From assembly GCF_004362245.1 (NCBI RefSeq), contig NZ_SNWM01000001.1, positions 1,116,001-1,180,000 of the forward strand: 64,000 bases of DNA, read 5' to 3'. Position 1 is the stretch's first letter. Each line of letters starts with the position of its first letter. Positions 52,176 to 61,671 of this stretch are shown in pieces. The notes below the pieces were generated by a model. The model made no database searches. It was not told where the DNA came from and saw only the letters and a list, made by a program, of their open reading frames with translations. This stretch comes from Pedobacter duraquae (GTDB taxonomy: Bacteria; Bacteroidota; Bacteroidia; Sphingobacteriales; Sphingobacteriaceae). A program made the position numbers and the translations under genes.

Positions 52176-54470
52176 CTACCTTCCGGGATCTGTAGAAAGA
52201 GAATAAGGGAATGCTGATTCCTTGGTACCGCGCTGCAGATCGGGTGTTGCCGACATACTGAAGTTCAATACCGCTCCTTTCAGCAATTCAGCGTGACTGA
52301 GCCAGTTCTTTTCGTATGGCTTGCCGTTGTACTGCATTGTCTGCACGTATTTATTGCGTGCGGAGTTTGCTGCTGCATTGATCTGGACTGTTTTACCATT
52401 TTCCAGGCTTAGCGTGATTTTTTTGAATAATGGTGCTCCGAGTACATATTGGTCTGTTGCCGGAGTTACCGGGTAGAATCCCATAGCAGAGAAGACATAC
52501 CATGCCGAAGTCTGACCGTTGTCTTCATCGCCACAATACCCATCAGGCGTAGCCTGATACATTCTGTTCATCGTTTCACGAACCCAATATTGTGTTTTCC
52601 ATGGTGCGCCCGCGTAGTTATACAGATAGATCATGTGTTGTATCGGCTGGTTGCCATGGGCATACTGACCCATATTGGCAATTTGCATTTCCCTGATCTC
52701 ATGGATAACCCCACCATAATAGCTATCGTCAAACGTTGGAGGCAGAATAAAAACAGAATCCAGCTTATTTACGAAATTCTTGTTACCTCCCATTAATTTA
52801 ACCAAACCATTGATATCCTGAAATACGGACCAGCTGTAGTGCCAGCTGTTTCCTTCGGTAAAAGCATCACCCCATTTGAAAGGGCTGAATGGTGATTGGA
52901 ATGAACCATCTTTATTTTTTCCACGCATCAACCCTGAAGCCGGATCAAATAAATTCTTATAGTTCATCGCACGTTTTGCATAAATCTCTGTTTCTGCCTT
53001 CGGCTTATTTAGCGCACGGCCGAGCTGGTAAATTGTAAAATCGTCGTATGCATATTCCAGCGTGCGTGCCGCATTCTCATTGATCTTTACATCGTATGGC
53101 ACATATCCAAGCTCGTTATAATACTTTACCCCTGCCCTGCCTACAGCGCTAATCGGCCCTTCATTATTTGCACCATGTGTCAGTGCCTGGTATAACGTTT
53201 CGATATCATAACCACGCATTCCTTTAATATAGGCATCAGATACTACAGATGCCGAGTTATTGCCGATCATAATATTCGCATATCCCGGACTGGACCATTC
53301 CGGCAACCAGCCACCTTCCTTATAATCGTTAATCAAGCCTTCTTGCATCTCCTTATTAATGGATGGATACATCAGGTTAAGAAAGGGATACAATGCCCTG
53401 AAGGTGTCCCAAAATCCAGTACCCGCAAACATATATCCGGGTAGAGTTTTGCCATTGTAAGGACTCCAGTGAACGATCTGTTGTTTTGCATCCAGTTCAT
53501 ATAGTTTATTTGGAAAAAACAGGGTGCGGTATAGGCTGGAATAAAAGGTTTTTGTTTGTTCGGGAGTGCCGCCTTCTACTTTGATTTTGCTTAATGTAGC
53601 ATTCCAGATGGCTCTCGACTTCTTTTTGGTCGCTTCAAAATTGTCTTTACCTAGTTCTCTTTTTAAGGAGATATCTGCCTGTTCAAAGCTTATAAATGAA
53701 GAAGCTACCTGCATATGCACCTGCTGCCCCTTGGCGGTCTTAAAACCAACAATGGCACCTGCGTGCGTGCTGGTCATTTCCAGGGTATCTTTAGCTAAAG
53801 TATTTGCATGCCAGGTATGGTTTAATGCAAAAGGCTGATCAAAATAGATTACAAAGTAGTTTTTAAAATTCGGTAAGGGTCCACGGGCATACCTTGTACT
53901 GTAGCCAATGATTTTTCTTTCCTTAGGAATAATTTTGATATAAGATCCTTTATCGAAAGCATCAATTACCACAAAGGCACTGTCTGTTTTAGGAAAGGTA
54001 AACTGGAATTGTGCAGCACGCTCTGTTGTGGTTAACTCTGTCGTTACATCTGCATCTGCGAGGTACACACTATAATAATATGGTTTTACAATTTCTGATT
54101 TGTGGGAGAACCAGCTGGCGCGATCGTCCTGATTAAACTTCAGCTTTCCTGTACCAGGCATAACAGAGAACTGGCCATAGTCATTCATCCAGGGCGAAGG
54201 CTGATGGGTTTGCTTAAAGCCCCTGATTTTGTCTGCATCATACGTGTAAGCCCATCCATCACCCATTTTACCCGTTTGTGGGGTCCAAAAATTCATTCCC
54301 CATGGCACGGCTATCGCCGGATAGGTATTACCGTTGGATAAACTCGGTTTGCTCGCAGTACCCATCAATGGATTTACAAGATCTACAGGATCAGTACCGT
54401 TAGACTGCGCATGCGCGGAACCGGCGATACAAAGTATCAACAAAAGGAAAGCTTGAAATTGTCTACACAT
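52176..54470 (-). CDS. GH92 family alpha-mannosidase
   Basis: Exported calcium-dependent exo-alpha-mannosidase that trims mannose from glycans such as fungal or host N-glycans. Signal peptide to about residue 21 (AGSAHAQ). GH92 marks: VNPLMGTASKPSLSNGNTYP with an N-terminal beta domain. The catalytic domain holds GTGFWDTFRALYPFLNLMYP, GNNSASVVSDAYIKGMRGYD, and GYCGDEDNGQTSAWYVFSAM near residue 640 (acid Glu/Asp base region). 764 residues. Single gene, not in a SusC/SusD utilisation locus here. Confidence 0.95.
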   Translation of the reverse strand: MCRQFQAFLLLILCIAGSAHAQSNGTDPVDLVNPLMGTASKPSLSNGNTYPAIAVPWGMNFWTPQTGKMGDGWAYTYDADKIRGFKQTHQPSPWMNDYGQFSVMPGTGKLKFNQDDRASWFSHKSEIVKPYYYSVYLADADVTTELTTTERAAQFQFTFPKTDSAFVVIDAFDKGSYIKIIPKERKIIGYSTRYARGPLPNFKNYFVIYFDQPFALNHTWHANTLAKDTLEMTSTHAGAIVGFKTAKGQQVHMQVASSFISFEQADISLKRELGKDNFEATKKKSRAIWNATLSKIKVEGGTPEQTKTFYSSLYRTLFFPNKLYELDAKQQIVHWSPYNGKTLPGYMFAGTGFWDTFRALYPFLNLMYPSINKEMQEGLINDYKEGGWLPEWSSPGYANIMIGNNSASVVSDAYIKGMRGYDIETLYQALTHGANNEGPISAVGRAGVKYYNELGYVPYDVKINENAARTLEYAYDDFTIYQLGRALNKPKAETEIYAKRAMNYKNLFDPASGLMRGKNKDGSFQSPFSPFKWGDAFTEGNSWHYSWSVFQDINGLVKLMGGNKNFVNKLDSVFILPPTFDDSYYGGVIHEIREMQIANMGQYAHGNQPIQHMIYLYNYAGAPWKTQYWVRETMNRMYQATPDGYCGDEDNGQTSAWYVFSAMGFYPVTPATDQYVLGAPLFKKITLSLENGKTVQINAAANSARNKYVQTMQYNGKPYEKNWLSHAELLKGAVLNFSMSATPDLQRGTKESAFPYSLSTDPGR

Positions 54471-54474
54471 AAAA

Positions 54475-54506
54475 AAGCCGCAATAGTTGTTTTACTATTG
54501 CGGCTT
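54475..54506. terminator. Terminator between the 73-residue gene and GH92
   Basis: 12-bp stem AAGCCGCAATAG/CTATTGCGGCTT with an 8-nt loop. A-run at 54471-54476 gives T in minus-strand RNA, so it ends the 73-residue gene transcript. GH92 starts 5 nt later and must have its promoter in or before this hairpin. Confidence 0.85.
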
Positions 54507-54524
54507 AAAAATACATTATTTTTA

Positions 54525-54746
54525 TTAAAAGTTGCTTCCTGGGGCTGTGCCGGGTTCATGACTCGAGCCTAAAGGCTTGTTCGCCCTTTCTGGTCTTGAG
54601 ATCAGGTCTGTTCGTCCTAAATCCGCTACCGAAGAAGTTTCTCCTTCATCAGATTTCTTTTCGTTGATTCGTTCTTCGGTTTCTTTATATACGGTTTTTC
54701 TTGTTCCGTCTTTCTCCAGTTCGTTATTATTTTCTTCAGGTATCAT
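54525..54746 (-). CDS. Small hydrophilic hypothetical protein, 73 residues
   Basis: Not recognised. Strongly charged and disorder-like, with Glu/Lys-rich first half (ETEERINEKKSDEGETSS) and a Pro/Gly-rich end (SSHEPGTAPGSNF). No signal peptide, cysteine or membrane segment. Support for a real gene: an ATG, a terminator 19 nt after the stop, and intergenic space on both sides. A stress-type disordered protein is possible, but nothing in the sequence identifies the role. Confidence 0.55.
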   Translation of the reverse strand: MIPEENNNELEKDGTRKTVYKETEERINEKKSDEGETSSVADLGRTDLISRPERANKPLGSSHEPGTAPGSNF

Positions 54747-54819
54747 AAGCTTTGTTTTTAGGTAAACAATAAATGTCTACTATAAACAGCCTTACCTAAA
54801 GATTGTTTCTGCAAATTAA

Positions 54820-55968
54820 TTACGCAGTTACATTCTGGGCAACAAGTTGCTTCAGTTTGCCTACCACGATGTCTAGCTCTTCCTTGGTATTGTACTTACT
54901 GAAAGAGAAACGAACAGACGGACGGTTAGGATCCGCCTGGATACCCGTAAGCACGTGAGAACCAATATTTGAACCCGACGAGCAAGCGCTTCCGCCAGAT
55001 GCTGAAATACCCTGAATATCCAGATTGAACAACAACATATCGGCCATATCCATTTCAGGGAACGAAACATTTAATACTGTGTACAGACTATTTTCAGGCG
55101 CTACCTCACCATTAAAGGTGATACCTGGCACCTCTGCCTGCAGCTGACTGATCATATATGTTTTCAGATCCTGCACATAGGCCTGATGTTGCTCCATTTC
55201 AGCATAAGCCATCTCCAACGCTTTGGCTAAGCCTACTATTCCATATACGTTTTCGGTACCTCCACGCATGTTGCGTTCTTGTGCGCCCCCATAAATCATG
55301 GGGCTGATTTTAATACCGTGGTTTACATATAAAAAACCTACGCCTTTAGGTCCGTGTAGTTTATGTGCTGCACAAACAATGAAGTGAGCCTTTAACTTTT
55401 TCACATCATGTATGTAATGGCCCATAGTCTGCACAGTATCACAGTGGTAGATGGCATTATAGGTTTCACAAAGGTCGCCCACCCGCTCCATATCTGTCAA
55501 TGTGCCTAATTCATTATTGGCGTGCATTAGTGACACAAAAGAACGTTCATTATTTTGCAACAATTCCTCCAGATGCGCATAGTCAACATTTCCCTTAGCG
55601 TCAATATTCACAAAGCTCAGTTTATCGATCACTCCTTGTTTAAGCAGGTTGGTCAACGTATGCTCTACAGCATGGTGTTCGATTTTGGAAGTAATTGCAT
55701 GCTTAATCCCAAAGGCAGCAATACCACAGCGAATGGCTGTATTATCAGCTTCTGTACCACCAGAAGTAAAAAATATCTCGGCAGGAACAGCATTTAGCAG
55801 ACCCGCAACAGTCTTTCTTGCCTTTTCTATCAATGTACGAACCTCACGGCCCTGTGCATGTATCGAAGAAGGGTTACCATATGCGGTTTCCATTACTTTA
55901 ACCATTTCGGCGATCACCTCTTTGTCTAGCGGTGTTGTAGCGGCATTGTCTAAATAAATCCTGTTCAT
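54820..55968 (-). CDS. Cysteine desulfurase (NifS/IscS family)
   Basis: PLP enzyme that takes sulfur from cysteine for Fe-S clusters and thio-modified tRNA. Begins RIYLDNAATTPLDKEVIAEM. PLP Lys in AAHKLHGPKGVGFLY (motif HK), FTSGGTEADNTAI in the substrate loop, and the persulfide Cys in SGGSACSSGSNIGSH. 382 residues. Ends at the glmM side with a 5-nt gap on the same strand. IscU-type scaffold genes are not in the window. Confidence 0.93.
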   Translation of the reverse strand: MNRIYLDNAATTPLDKEVIAEMVKVMETAYGNPSSIHAQGREVRTLIEKARKTVAGLLNAVPAEIFFTSGGTEADNTAIRCGIAAFGIKHAITSKIEHHAVEHTLTNLLKQGVIDKLSFVNIDAKGNVDYAHLEELLQNNERSFVSLMHANNELGTLTDMERVGDLCETYNAIYHCDTVQTMGHYIHDVKKLKAHFIVCAAHKLHGPKGVGFLYVNHGIKISPMIYGGAQERNMRGGTENVYGIVGLAKALEMAYAEMEQHQAYVQDLKTYMISQLQAEVPGITFNGEVAPENSLYTVLNVSFPEMDMADMLLFNLDIQGISASGGSACSSGSNIGSHVLTGIQADPNRPSVRFSFSKYNTKEELDIVVGKLKQLVAQNVTA

Positions 55969-55973
55969 TATAC

Positions 55974-57362
55974 TTAATTCAGTTTTAGTATTTCTTTAAT
56001 ATCTGAGATGATTTTAGCGGCTAGGTTTTCGGCAACAGTTTCGTTCTGTGCTTCGCTATAGATCCTGATGATCGGCTCAGTGTTCGATCTTCTTAAATGT
56101 ACCCATTCGTTCTCAAAATCAATCTTTAAACCATCAATCGTCGAGATCTGCTCTGCTTTATATTTTTCCTGAACTTTTGCTAAAAGGGCGTCAATGTCCA
56201 TTTCTTCAGTCAGGGTAATTTTATTTTTAGAAATGTGATAACCCGGATAACTGGCTCTCAGCAGGGATACAGATTTACCGAATTTAGCCAGATGAGTCAG
56301 GAACAAGGCAATACCAACCAGGGCATCCCTTCCGTAATGTAACTCCGGATAAATAATCCCGCCATTACCCTCTCCGCCGATAATAGCATTTGTTGCCTTC
56401 ATCTGATTCACGACGTTCACCTCACCTACAGCAGCAGCATTATACTGTCCACCAAGCTTTTCGGTCACATCCCTCAGGGCGCGTGTAGAGGAAAGATTGG
56501 ATACTGTATTTCCTGGTGTGTTTTTCAAAATGTAATCTGCCACAGCAACCAGCGTGTATTCTTCACCAAACATGGTTCCATCTTCAGATACAAAGCACAA
56601 TCTGTCTACATCAGGATCTACTACAATACCAAGATCGGCATTTTTATCCTGCACCTCTTTGGCGATATCTTTCAGGTTTTCAGGTAGCGGTTCCGGATTG
56701 TGTGGAAACTCACCATCAGGCGTACAATAAAGCTCATAAACCTTTTCAACACCGAGTGCTTTTAGCAGGGCTGGCACAAAAATACCACCTGTAGAATTTA
56801 CACAGTCTATTGCAATTTTGAAGTTCGCATTTTTTATCGCTTCGCGATCCACCAAAGGCAGAGCCAGGATAGCATCAATATGTTTTTGCAGGTAAGTATC
56901 ATCAGTCGTTACTTTACCCAGATCATTTACACCGGCAAAATCAAAGGCCGCAGCTTCAGCAATCTCAAGCACTTCCTTGCCATCGCTATCACTAATAAAT
57001 TCACCATGTTGGTTTAGTAATTTCAATGCATTCCACTGTTTTGGATTGTGACTCGCCGTCAGGATAATACCTCCCCCGGCTTGCTCCATAGGAACAGCGA
57101 TTTCCACTGTAGGTGTAGTAGAAAGACCGAGGTCTATAACATCAATACCCAGACCCTGAAGTGTGCCAATTACCAGGTTATTCACCATAGCGCCAGAGAT
57201 CCTGGCATCACGCCCAAGTACAATTTTTTTAATGCCGGTATGTTTGACTACCCACGTACCGTAGGCCGCTGTAAATTTGACAATATCAACAGGTGTAAGC
57301 CCGTTTCCTGCCGTCCCACCTATCGTTCCGCGTATTCCTGATATAGATTTTATTAATGTCAA
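55974..57362 (-). CDS. glmM: Phosphoglucosamine mutase
   Basis: Isomerises glucosamine-6-phosphate to glucosamine-1-phosphate on the way to UDP-GlcNAc, which MurA (30080) later uses. The phosphoserine site is ILTASHNPKQWNALKLL, the metal loop is VDPDVDRLCF, and the sugar-binding GGEGNGGII and C-terminal RRSNTEPIIRIYSEA are present. The start is uncertain: I favour the TTG at 57362 (TLIKSISGIRGTIGG), which gives the usual 462 residues. An ATG at 57410 would add 16 hydrophobic residues absent from the family. Confidence 0.92.
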   Translation of the reverse strand: MTLIKSISGIRGTIGGTAGNGLTPVDIVKFTAAYGTWVVKHTGIKKIVLGRDARISGAMVNNLVIGTLQGLGIDVIDLGLSTTPTVEIAVPMEQAGGGIILTASHNPKQWNALKLLNQHGEFISDSDGKEVLEIAEAAAFDFAGVNDLGKVTTDDTYLQKHIDAILALPLVDREAIKNANFKIAIDCVNSTGGIFVPALLKALGVEKVYELYCTPDGEFPHNPEPLPENLKDIAKEVQDKNADLGIVVDPDVDRLCFVSEDGTMFGEEYTLVAVADYILKNTPGNTVSNLSSTRALRDVTEKLGGQYNAAAVGEVNVVNQMKATNAIIGGEGNGGIIYPELHYGRDALVGIALFLTHLAKFGKSVSLLRASYPGYHISKNKITLTEEMDIDALLAKVQEKYKAEQISTIDGLKIDFENEWVHLRRSNTEPIIRIYSEAQNETVAENLAAKIISDIKEILKLN

Positions 57363-57504
57363 TTTGTGTAGAATTATAAGAAGCAAAAATAACAAAAAAT
57401 TAGGAAGCATCCTGAATTAAAGACAAAGCCTTTCAATTATCCATATTGTTGCATTTCAAAATACTATATTTGTTTTTTTTCTACGTCGATAAATTACCGT
57501 CTTT

Positions 57505-58236
57505 ATGCAGCGCAAATGGTTTCAGTACTGGTTCAACTCTCCCTACTATCATATTCTATACAGTCAACGTAATGATGAAGAGGCTGAATTCCTGATTGAT
57601 AACCTCTCAGCGTATTTAAAGCCCGGTCCTGATTCAAGAATTCTTGACATCGCCTGCGGCAGAGGACGGCATTCGGTATACCTTAATAAGAAGGGATATG
57701 ACGTTACCGGGATAGATTTATCCGAGCAAAGTATCCGGTATGCCAAGCAATTTGAGCAGAAACACCTGCACTTTTTTGTGCATGATATGCGCAAACTGGC
57801 CTTCATTAATTATTTTGACATTGCGCTGAATCTTTTCACCAGTTTCGGATATTTTGAGACCGAGAAAGACCATGTCAATGCATTAAAATCTTTCCGAAAA
57901 GGGTTAAAGGCAGATGGCTCGCTTGTGATTGATTATTTTAATACCCAGAAGATTTTGAAAAACCTGAATCCTCAGGAAATTAAGACCATGGAGGGTATAG
58001 AGTTTCATATCCATAAGTTTGTTTCGGAAGGTAAAATCATCAAACGGATCAATTTTGAACATAAGCACAAGGCATATGCTTTTGAAGAGCGCGTACAAGC
58101 CTTTACTTTTGCTGATTTTGAGCGGATGTTAACTAAAGCCGGTTTAGAGATTACGGCAACTTTTGGCAACTATAAGCTCGACAGCTATGATGAGGCAAGT
58201 TCTGACCGATTGATTTTAGTATGTAAAAAAATATGA
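57505..58236 (+). CDS. Class I SAM-dependent methyltransferase
   Basis: 243 residues. SAM motif I is ILDIACGRGRHSVYLNKKGY, with an acidic residue at GIDLSEQS, and motif II-like FDIALNLFTSFGYFE. The C-terminal part is a mixed insert of unknown specificity (VIDYFNTQKILKNLNPQEIK). It precedes the PAP2 gene with a 4-nt ATGA overlap. The methylated substrate cannot be inferred. Confidence 0.88.
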   Translation: MQRKWFQYWFNSPYYHILYSQRNDEEAEFLIDNLSAYLKPGPDSRILDIACGRGRHSVYLNKKGYDVTGIDLSEQSIRYAKQFEQKHLHFFVHDMRKLAFINYFDIALNLFTSFGYFETEKDHVNALKSFRKGLKADGSLVIDYFNTQKILKNLNPQEIKTMEGIEFHIHKFVSEGKIIKRINFEHKHKAYAFEERVQAFTFADFERMLTKAGLEITATFGNYKLDSYDEASSDRLILVCKKI

Positions 58237-58796
58237 TCGCCACGATTCAGCAATTTGATATCGATCTGTTTTTAAAGATCCACAGGGGGCTATCATCGGG
58301 ATTTCTGGACTGGCTGATGCCATTATTGCGCAACCCCTTTTTCTGGTCGCCGCTATACCTCTTTATTATCATTTTCTGTTTCCGTGAATACAAAAAAAAA
58401 GGATGGCTGCTGATCGGCATGCTATTGCTTACCTTCGGGATCGGCGATATGTTTTCCTCAAAAATAATCAAACCTTTTGTCATGCGTGTGCGTCCATGCA
58501 ATGACTATACCCTTCGGGACCTGATCATCCACAGGGTTCCCTGCGGCAGTGGATACAGCTTCCCTTCTATACACGCTACGAACCATTTTGCAATTGCTGT
58601 TTTTCTGATTCTGGTGTTTTATAAACGCTGGAAACCCATTCTTCCTTTAGGAATTCTTTGGGCTTTTATGATTTCTTTTGCGCAGGTATATGTTGGCGTT
58701 CATTACCCCGTAGACACTATGGCAGGGGCTATACTGGGTACAACTATAGGTTGCTTTACTTATTTAATTTATAAAAAAACAGAAGTCTTTATCTGA
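58233..58796 (+). CDS. PAP2 superfamily membrane phosphatase
   Basis: 187 residues with about five membrane helices. The three phosphatase signatures are present: KIIKPFVMRVRPC (K-x6-RP), SFPSIHATNHFA (PSIHA) and YVGVHYPVDTMAGAI (SR-x5-H-like, with the catalytic His). Likely acts on undecaprenyl pyrophosphate or phosphatidic acid. Overlaps the methyltransferase stop and, by TGATG, the ZIP gene start. It could supply lipid-carrier recycling for cell wall synthesis. Confidence 0.9.
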   Translation: MIATIQQFDIDLFLKIHRGLSSGFLDWLMPLLRNPFFWSPLYLFIIIFCFREYKKKGWLLIGMLLLTFGIGDMFSSKIIKPFVMRVRPCNDYTLRDLIIHRVPCGSGYSFPSIHATNHFAIAVFLILVFYKRWKPILPLGILWAFMISFAQVYVGVHYPVDTMAGAILGTTIGCFTYLIYKKTEVFI

Positions 58797-59515
58797 TGGA
58801 AGCCTGGAAAATTCTAGTTTTATTCTTTTGTGCACTATTTGGAGGCCTCGCAATCTTTTTGGTTAAAAGCGACAAATCTAAATTACTAAAGCTGATTCTT
58901 TCTTTTAGTGGCGCCTATCTTTTTGCAATTACAGTACTCCACCTGATTCCTGATGCCTACAGCGGGCCTGATGGCAGAGAGATTGGTATCTATATCCTGA
59001 TCGGATTCTTGTTGCAGATTTTTATGGAACAGTTTTCTGAAGGCGTGGAACACGGCCATATCCACCACCATGCTGAAGGGCAGGTGTTTCCTTACGGCAT
59101 TATGATCAGCTTGTGCCTGCACGCCTTTCTGGAAGGTATGCCCCTGGCTAAAGACCACCATAATGAATTGATTTTCGGTATTGCATTACACCATATCCCG
59201 GCGGCTTTTGCGCTGGCCAGTATTCTGATGCAGAATCATTTTAAACCTACAGGCCTGATCCTTACTATTGCAGTATTTGCCCTAATGGCGCCCCTCGGAT
59301 TTTTTGTGAGTAATGGCATCAGCACCGGATCAATTGGTGGTATTGAGCAGTATTTCAACAAAATGATGGGCATTGTAATCGGGATCTTCCTGCATATCTC
59401 AACAACCATTCTTTTTGAATCCAGCGTGGAACATAAGGTTACAAAACGAAAATTGGTGGCCGTACTACTGGGAATCACTGTGGCCTTAATTGGATACTTC
59501 AGCGCGGGGCATTAA
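58796..59515 (+). CDS. ZIP family metal transporter
   Basis: 239 residues, eight membrane segments expected. The metal-binding His-rich loop VEHGHIHHHAEG and the transmembrane motifs HAFLEGMPLA and ALHHIPAAFALASILM match ZIP zinc/iron transporters. Starts on the last bases of the PAP2 stop (TGATG). Direction of transport in this family is usually import to the cytoplasm. Convergent with the MarR gene, sharing a 4-nt overlap. Confidence 0.9.
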   Translation: MEAWKILVLFFCALFGGLAIFLVKSDKSKLLKLILSFSGAYLFAITVLHLIPDAYSGPDGREIGIYILIGFLLQIFMEQFSEGVEHGHIHHHAEGQVFPYGIMISLCLHAFLEGMPLAKDHHNELIFGIALHHIPAAFALASILMQNHFKPTGLILTIAVFALMAPLGFFVSNGISTGSIGGIEQYFNKMMGIVIGIFLHISTTILFESSVEHKVTKRKLVAVLLGITVALIGYFSAGH

Positions 59516-59961
59516 CCGCGCAGTTTATCAAGCAACAAATTTAACTGTTCTGATTCCTCAATCGTTAGGTTTGGAGATATTATAGCTGTGATGTCAACTT
59601 CCTGATCCATTGTCTTCAATAAAGACAAACCTTTATCGCTGATCAGGATGTCGACAGAACGTTTATCCTGTGAGTTGATTGCCTTACGCACCAGATCTTT
59701 CTGCATCAGGCGGTCAACGATCCTCGATGCGTCACACATCTTATCCAGCATTCTGGATTTAAGCAGATTAATGGTACAAGGCTTAGGATATTGTCCCCTT
59801 AAGATACGGAGTATATTAAATTGTTGCGGCGTAACCTCATAAGGTGCTATCGCTTGTTTTATCTTATCATTACACCAGTGGAACGTAAATACAATATTGA
59901 CGATTGCTTGCTGACGTTCATTTTCAAATCCTGATGTACTGATCTCTTTCTGCAATTGCAT
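59512..59961 (-). CDS. MarR family transcriptional regulator
   Basis: 149 residues with the winged-helix DNA-binding part: PQQFNILRILRG, SRMLDKMCDASRIVDRLMQK (recognition helix), SQDKRSVDILISDKGLSLLK (wing). Dimerisation helices at both ends. Last gene of the minus-strand run that includes coaE, 8 nt after the DUF5522 gene. Its target is unknown; the convergent ZIP transporter gene overlaps its end, which would allow antisense interference. Confidence 0.9.
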   Translation of the reverse strand: MQLQKEISTSGFENERQQAIVNIVFTFHWCNDKIKQAIAPYEVTPQQFNILRILRGQYPKPCTINLLKSRMLDKMCDASRIVDRLMQKDLVRKAINSQDKRSVDILISDKGLSLLKTMDQEVDITAIISPNLTIEESEQLNLLLDKLRG

Positions 59962-59969
59962 TTTGGGCG

Positions 59970-60134
59970 TTATTTGTTTTTGTTGTCATCGCTTGGCTTG
60001 TCCTTAATTTTACCGAATCCCCAGGGGCAGTGCCTGCATTTATTTTTACAGCAGTATCCCCTTTTGAGGTGGTAGTTCCTGGTGAAAACCATAAAACCAT
60101 CCTCGTTAAAATAGAAGTCAACCCCCTCTTCCAT
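59970..60134 (-). CDS. DUF5522-like 54-residue Cys-rich protein
   Basis: Conserved small protein, below the usual ORF length cut-off. Start ATG shares its A with the TAA stop of the MBL-fold gene (TAATG), so it is translationally coupled. Sequence begins MEEGVDFYFNEDGFMVFTRN and contains GYCCKNKCRHCPWGFGK with four Cys, enough for a zinc or Fe-S site, then a Lys-rich tail. I recognise the layout of DUF5522 from memory. Function unknown. A frame at 59924-60121 in another phase of the same strand is a shadow. Confidence 0.8.
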   Translation of the reverse strand: MEEGVDFYFNEDGFMVFTRNYHLKRGYCCKNKCRHCPWGFGKIKDKPSDDNKNK

Positions 60135-61075
60135 TAATTAAGCAATTTAACGACCAATTTTTCATTGAAGTGCGCCTTCAGCTCAGTTCCACTACCATGA
60201 TTTGTCCAAACTTCCTTTGGTTTCACCTGCTCAATGGCAGTAATAATATCATTCCAATCAACGTGATCAGAAATGCAGAGACTTAACTCACGATTGTTAT
60301 TTAGATGCTTCCAGCCTGACGCAAACACCCGAACTACATTAATCGCCTTGATATAACTCCGGTAAACCATTGGTGGCACGATATAAACCATTCCACTGTG
60401 ATTGTTCTTCATGACCTTCCTGTCGTACACTTCATATTTTCCAAGGCTGATGCCAAGTTGTTCATATATTTTCATGAAAGGCATGATACTGTGGTGCACC
60501 AATATCCTTTTTTCTGGACAGTGGTCACTGATCAACCGAACAATACGCTGACTTTTACCAAGGGCATAGGCTCCGAGCATGATGTTCGAAGTAATTTTGC
60601 TGAGGTTGGTAATTTCAGTTTCAGCATCCGGGTGTCTGGTATCCGGATCGGCAAATGTTGTCTCCGTAATGAAAACATCAGCCTCCATAAACTGGATCGG
60701 CTCTGATGTAGGGTCAGTTTGCAATTTATAATCACCAGAATAAATATACCTTACCCCCAGATATTCCATAACCACCTGTGCCGATCCCGCCATATGGCCT
60801 GCAGATATAAAACTGATCTTCACAGACTTAAGGTTAAACGATTCACCGTATTCCTTGATATGAAATTCTGAAGCCGCAAACTTCTTATATCTGTGCAACA
60901 TAAACAGCGAAGTAGGTTTGGTACAATAAACGTCCTGATTGCCACTGATGGCGTGGTCGCCATGTGCATGAGAGATCACGGCATGTTTAACAGGTATTTT
61001 TGGGTCGAGGTAAAAATCCCCATATACACAATATAAGCCAGCTGGCCCGGGTACTATAAAATCATCAAGAATCAT
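60134..61075 (-). CDS. MBL-fold metallohydrolase, ligase-associated exonuclease type
   Basis: 313 residues of the metallo-beta-lactamase fold. Zinc motif SHAHGDHAI near residue 37, GHMAGSAQVVME, the Asp in SGDYKLQTD, and TETTFADPDTRHPD. The N-terminal GLYCVYGDFYLDP is characteristic of the ligase-associated exonuclease subgroup related to the RNA-processing CPSF-73/beta-CASP group. Here no ligase is adjacent; the neighbours are coaE and DUF5522, both joined by TAATG overlaps. Nuclease activity is therefore inferred only. Confidence 0.8.
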   Translation of the reverse strand: MILDDFIVPGPAGLYCVYGDFYLDPKIPVKHAVISHAHGDHAISGNQDVYCTKPTSLFMLHRYKKFAASEFHIKEYGESFNLKSVKISFISAGHMAGSAQVVMEYLGVRYIYSGDYKLQTDPTSEPIQFMEADVFITETTFADPDTRHPDAETEITNLSKITSNIMLGAYALGKSQRIVRLISDHCPEKRILVHHSIMPFMKIYEQLGISLGKYEVYDRKVMKNNHSGMVYIVPPMVYRSYIKAINVVRVFASGWKHLNNNRELSLCISDHVDWNDIITAIEQVKPKEVWTNHGSGTELKAHFNEKLVVKLLN

Positions 61076-61671
61076 TAAAATTTTTTGTCTAAGTATTTCT
61101 GGTGTAAGGCCAGCACCTGTAAAATCAGAGATTCCGATCCATCATTTGTAATATGATCATCGGCCATAGGCATTTTTTGTTCGTCACTTAGTTGCTTGTC
61201 CATTCTGGCCAATACCTGGGCTTCGGTAGTATGATCTCTACCGGTAACACGCTCAAGTTTGAGTTTAAGCGGCGCTGTAACCAAGATACTCCGATCGCAC
61301 ATCCGGTACGAGCCACTTTCAAATAAAAGGGCAGCCTCTTTGAGGATATACGGAGCGTTAGAGGGTACAGTACTTAGCCAGTTATCGAACGCCCTGAATA
61401 CTGCGGGATGCACCAAGGCATTTAGCTGGTCAAGTTGTCGCTGATCGTTAAAAACCAGCCCTGAAATATAGGGCCGATTCAATTCCCCAGCCTCGGTATA
61501 GCTTTCGGCTCCGAAAGTTTCCTTCATCCCTTTTACCAGGATCTCATCCTTCACCATAATTTCCTTTGCAGAGGTATCTGCATAGAATACCGGGATTCCT
61601 AATGTTTCGAAAACTCGGCACACCGTGGTTTTACCACTTCCTATTCCACCTGTAATTCCTATTTTCAACAT
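61075..61671 (-). CDS. coaE: Dephospho-CoA kinase
   Basis: Last step of coenzyme A synthesis, phosphorylating the ribose 3' position. P-loop GITGGIGSGKTTVCR at the N-terminus, substrate residues FYADTSAKEI, and NALVHPAVFRAFDNW and LLFESGSYRMCDRSILVTAP in the core. 198 residues. Its start overlaps the ybbR stop, and its own stop overlaps the MBL gene start, both as TAATG. Confidence 0.95.
   Translation of the reverse strand: MLKIGITGGIGSGKTTVCRVFETLGIPVFYADTSAKEIMVKDEILVKGMKETFGAESYTEAGELNRPYISGLVFNDQRQLDQLNALVHPAVFRAFDNWLSTVPSNAPYILKEAALLFESGSYRMCDRSILVTAPLKLKLERVTGRDHTTEAQVLARMDKQLSDEQKMPMADDHITNDGSESLILQVLALHQKYLDKKF

Noticed and set aside
59924..60121. 65-codon frame overlapping the DUF5522 gene
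   Set aside because: It is out of phase with a clearly conserved-looking Cys-rich frame that has a TAATG-coupled start.
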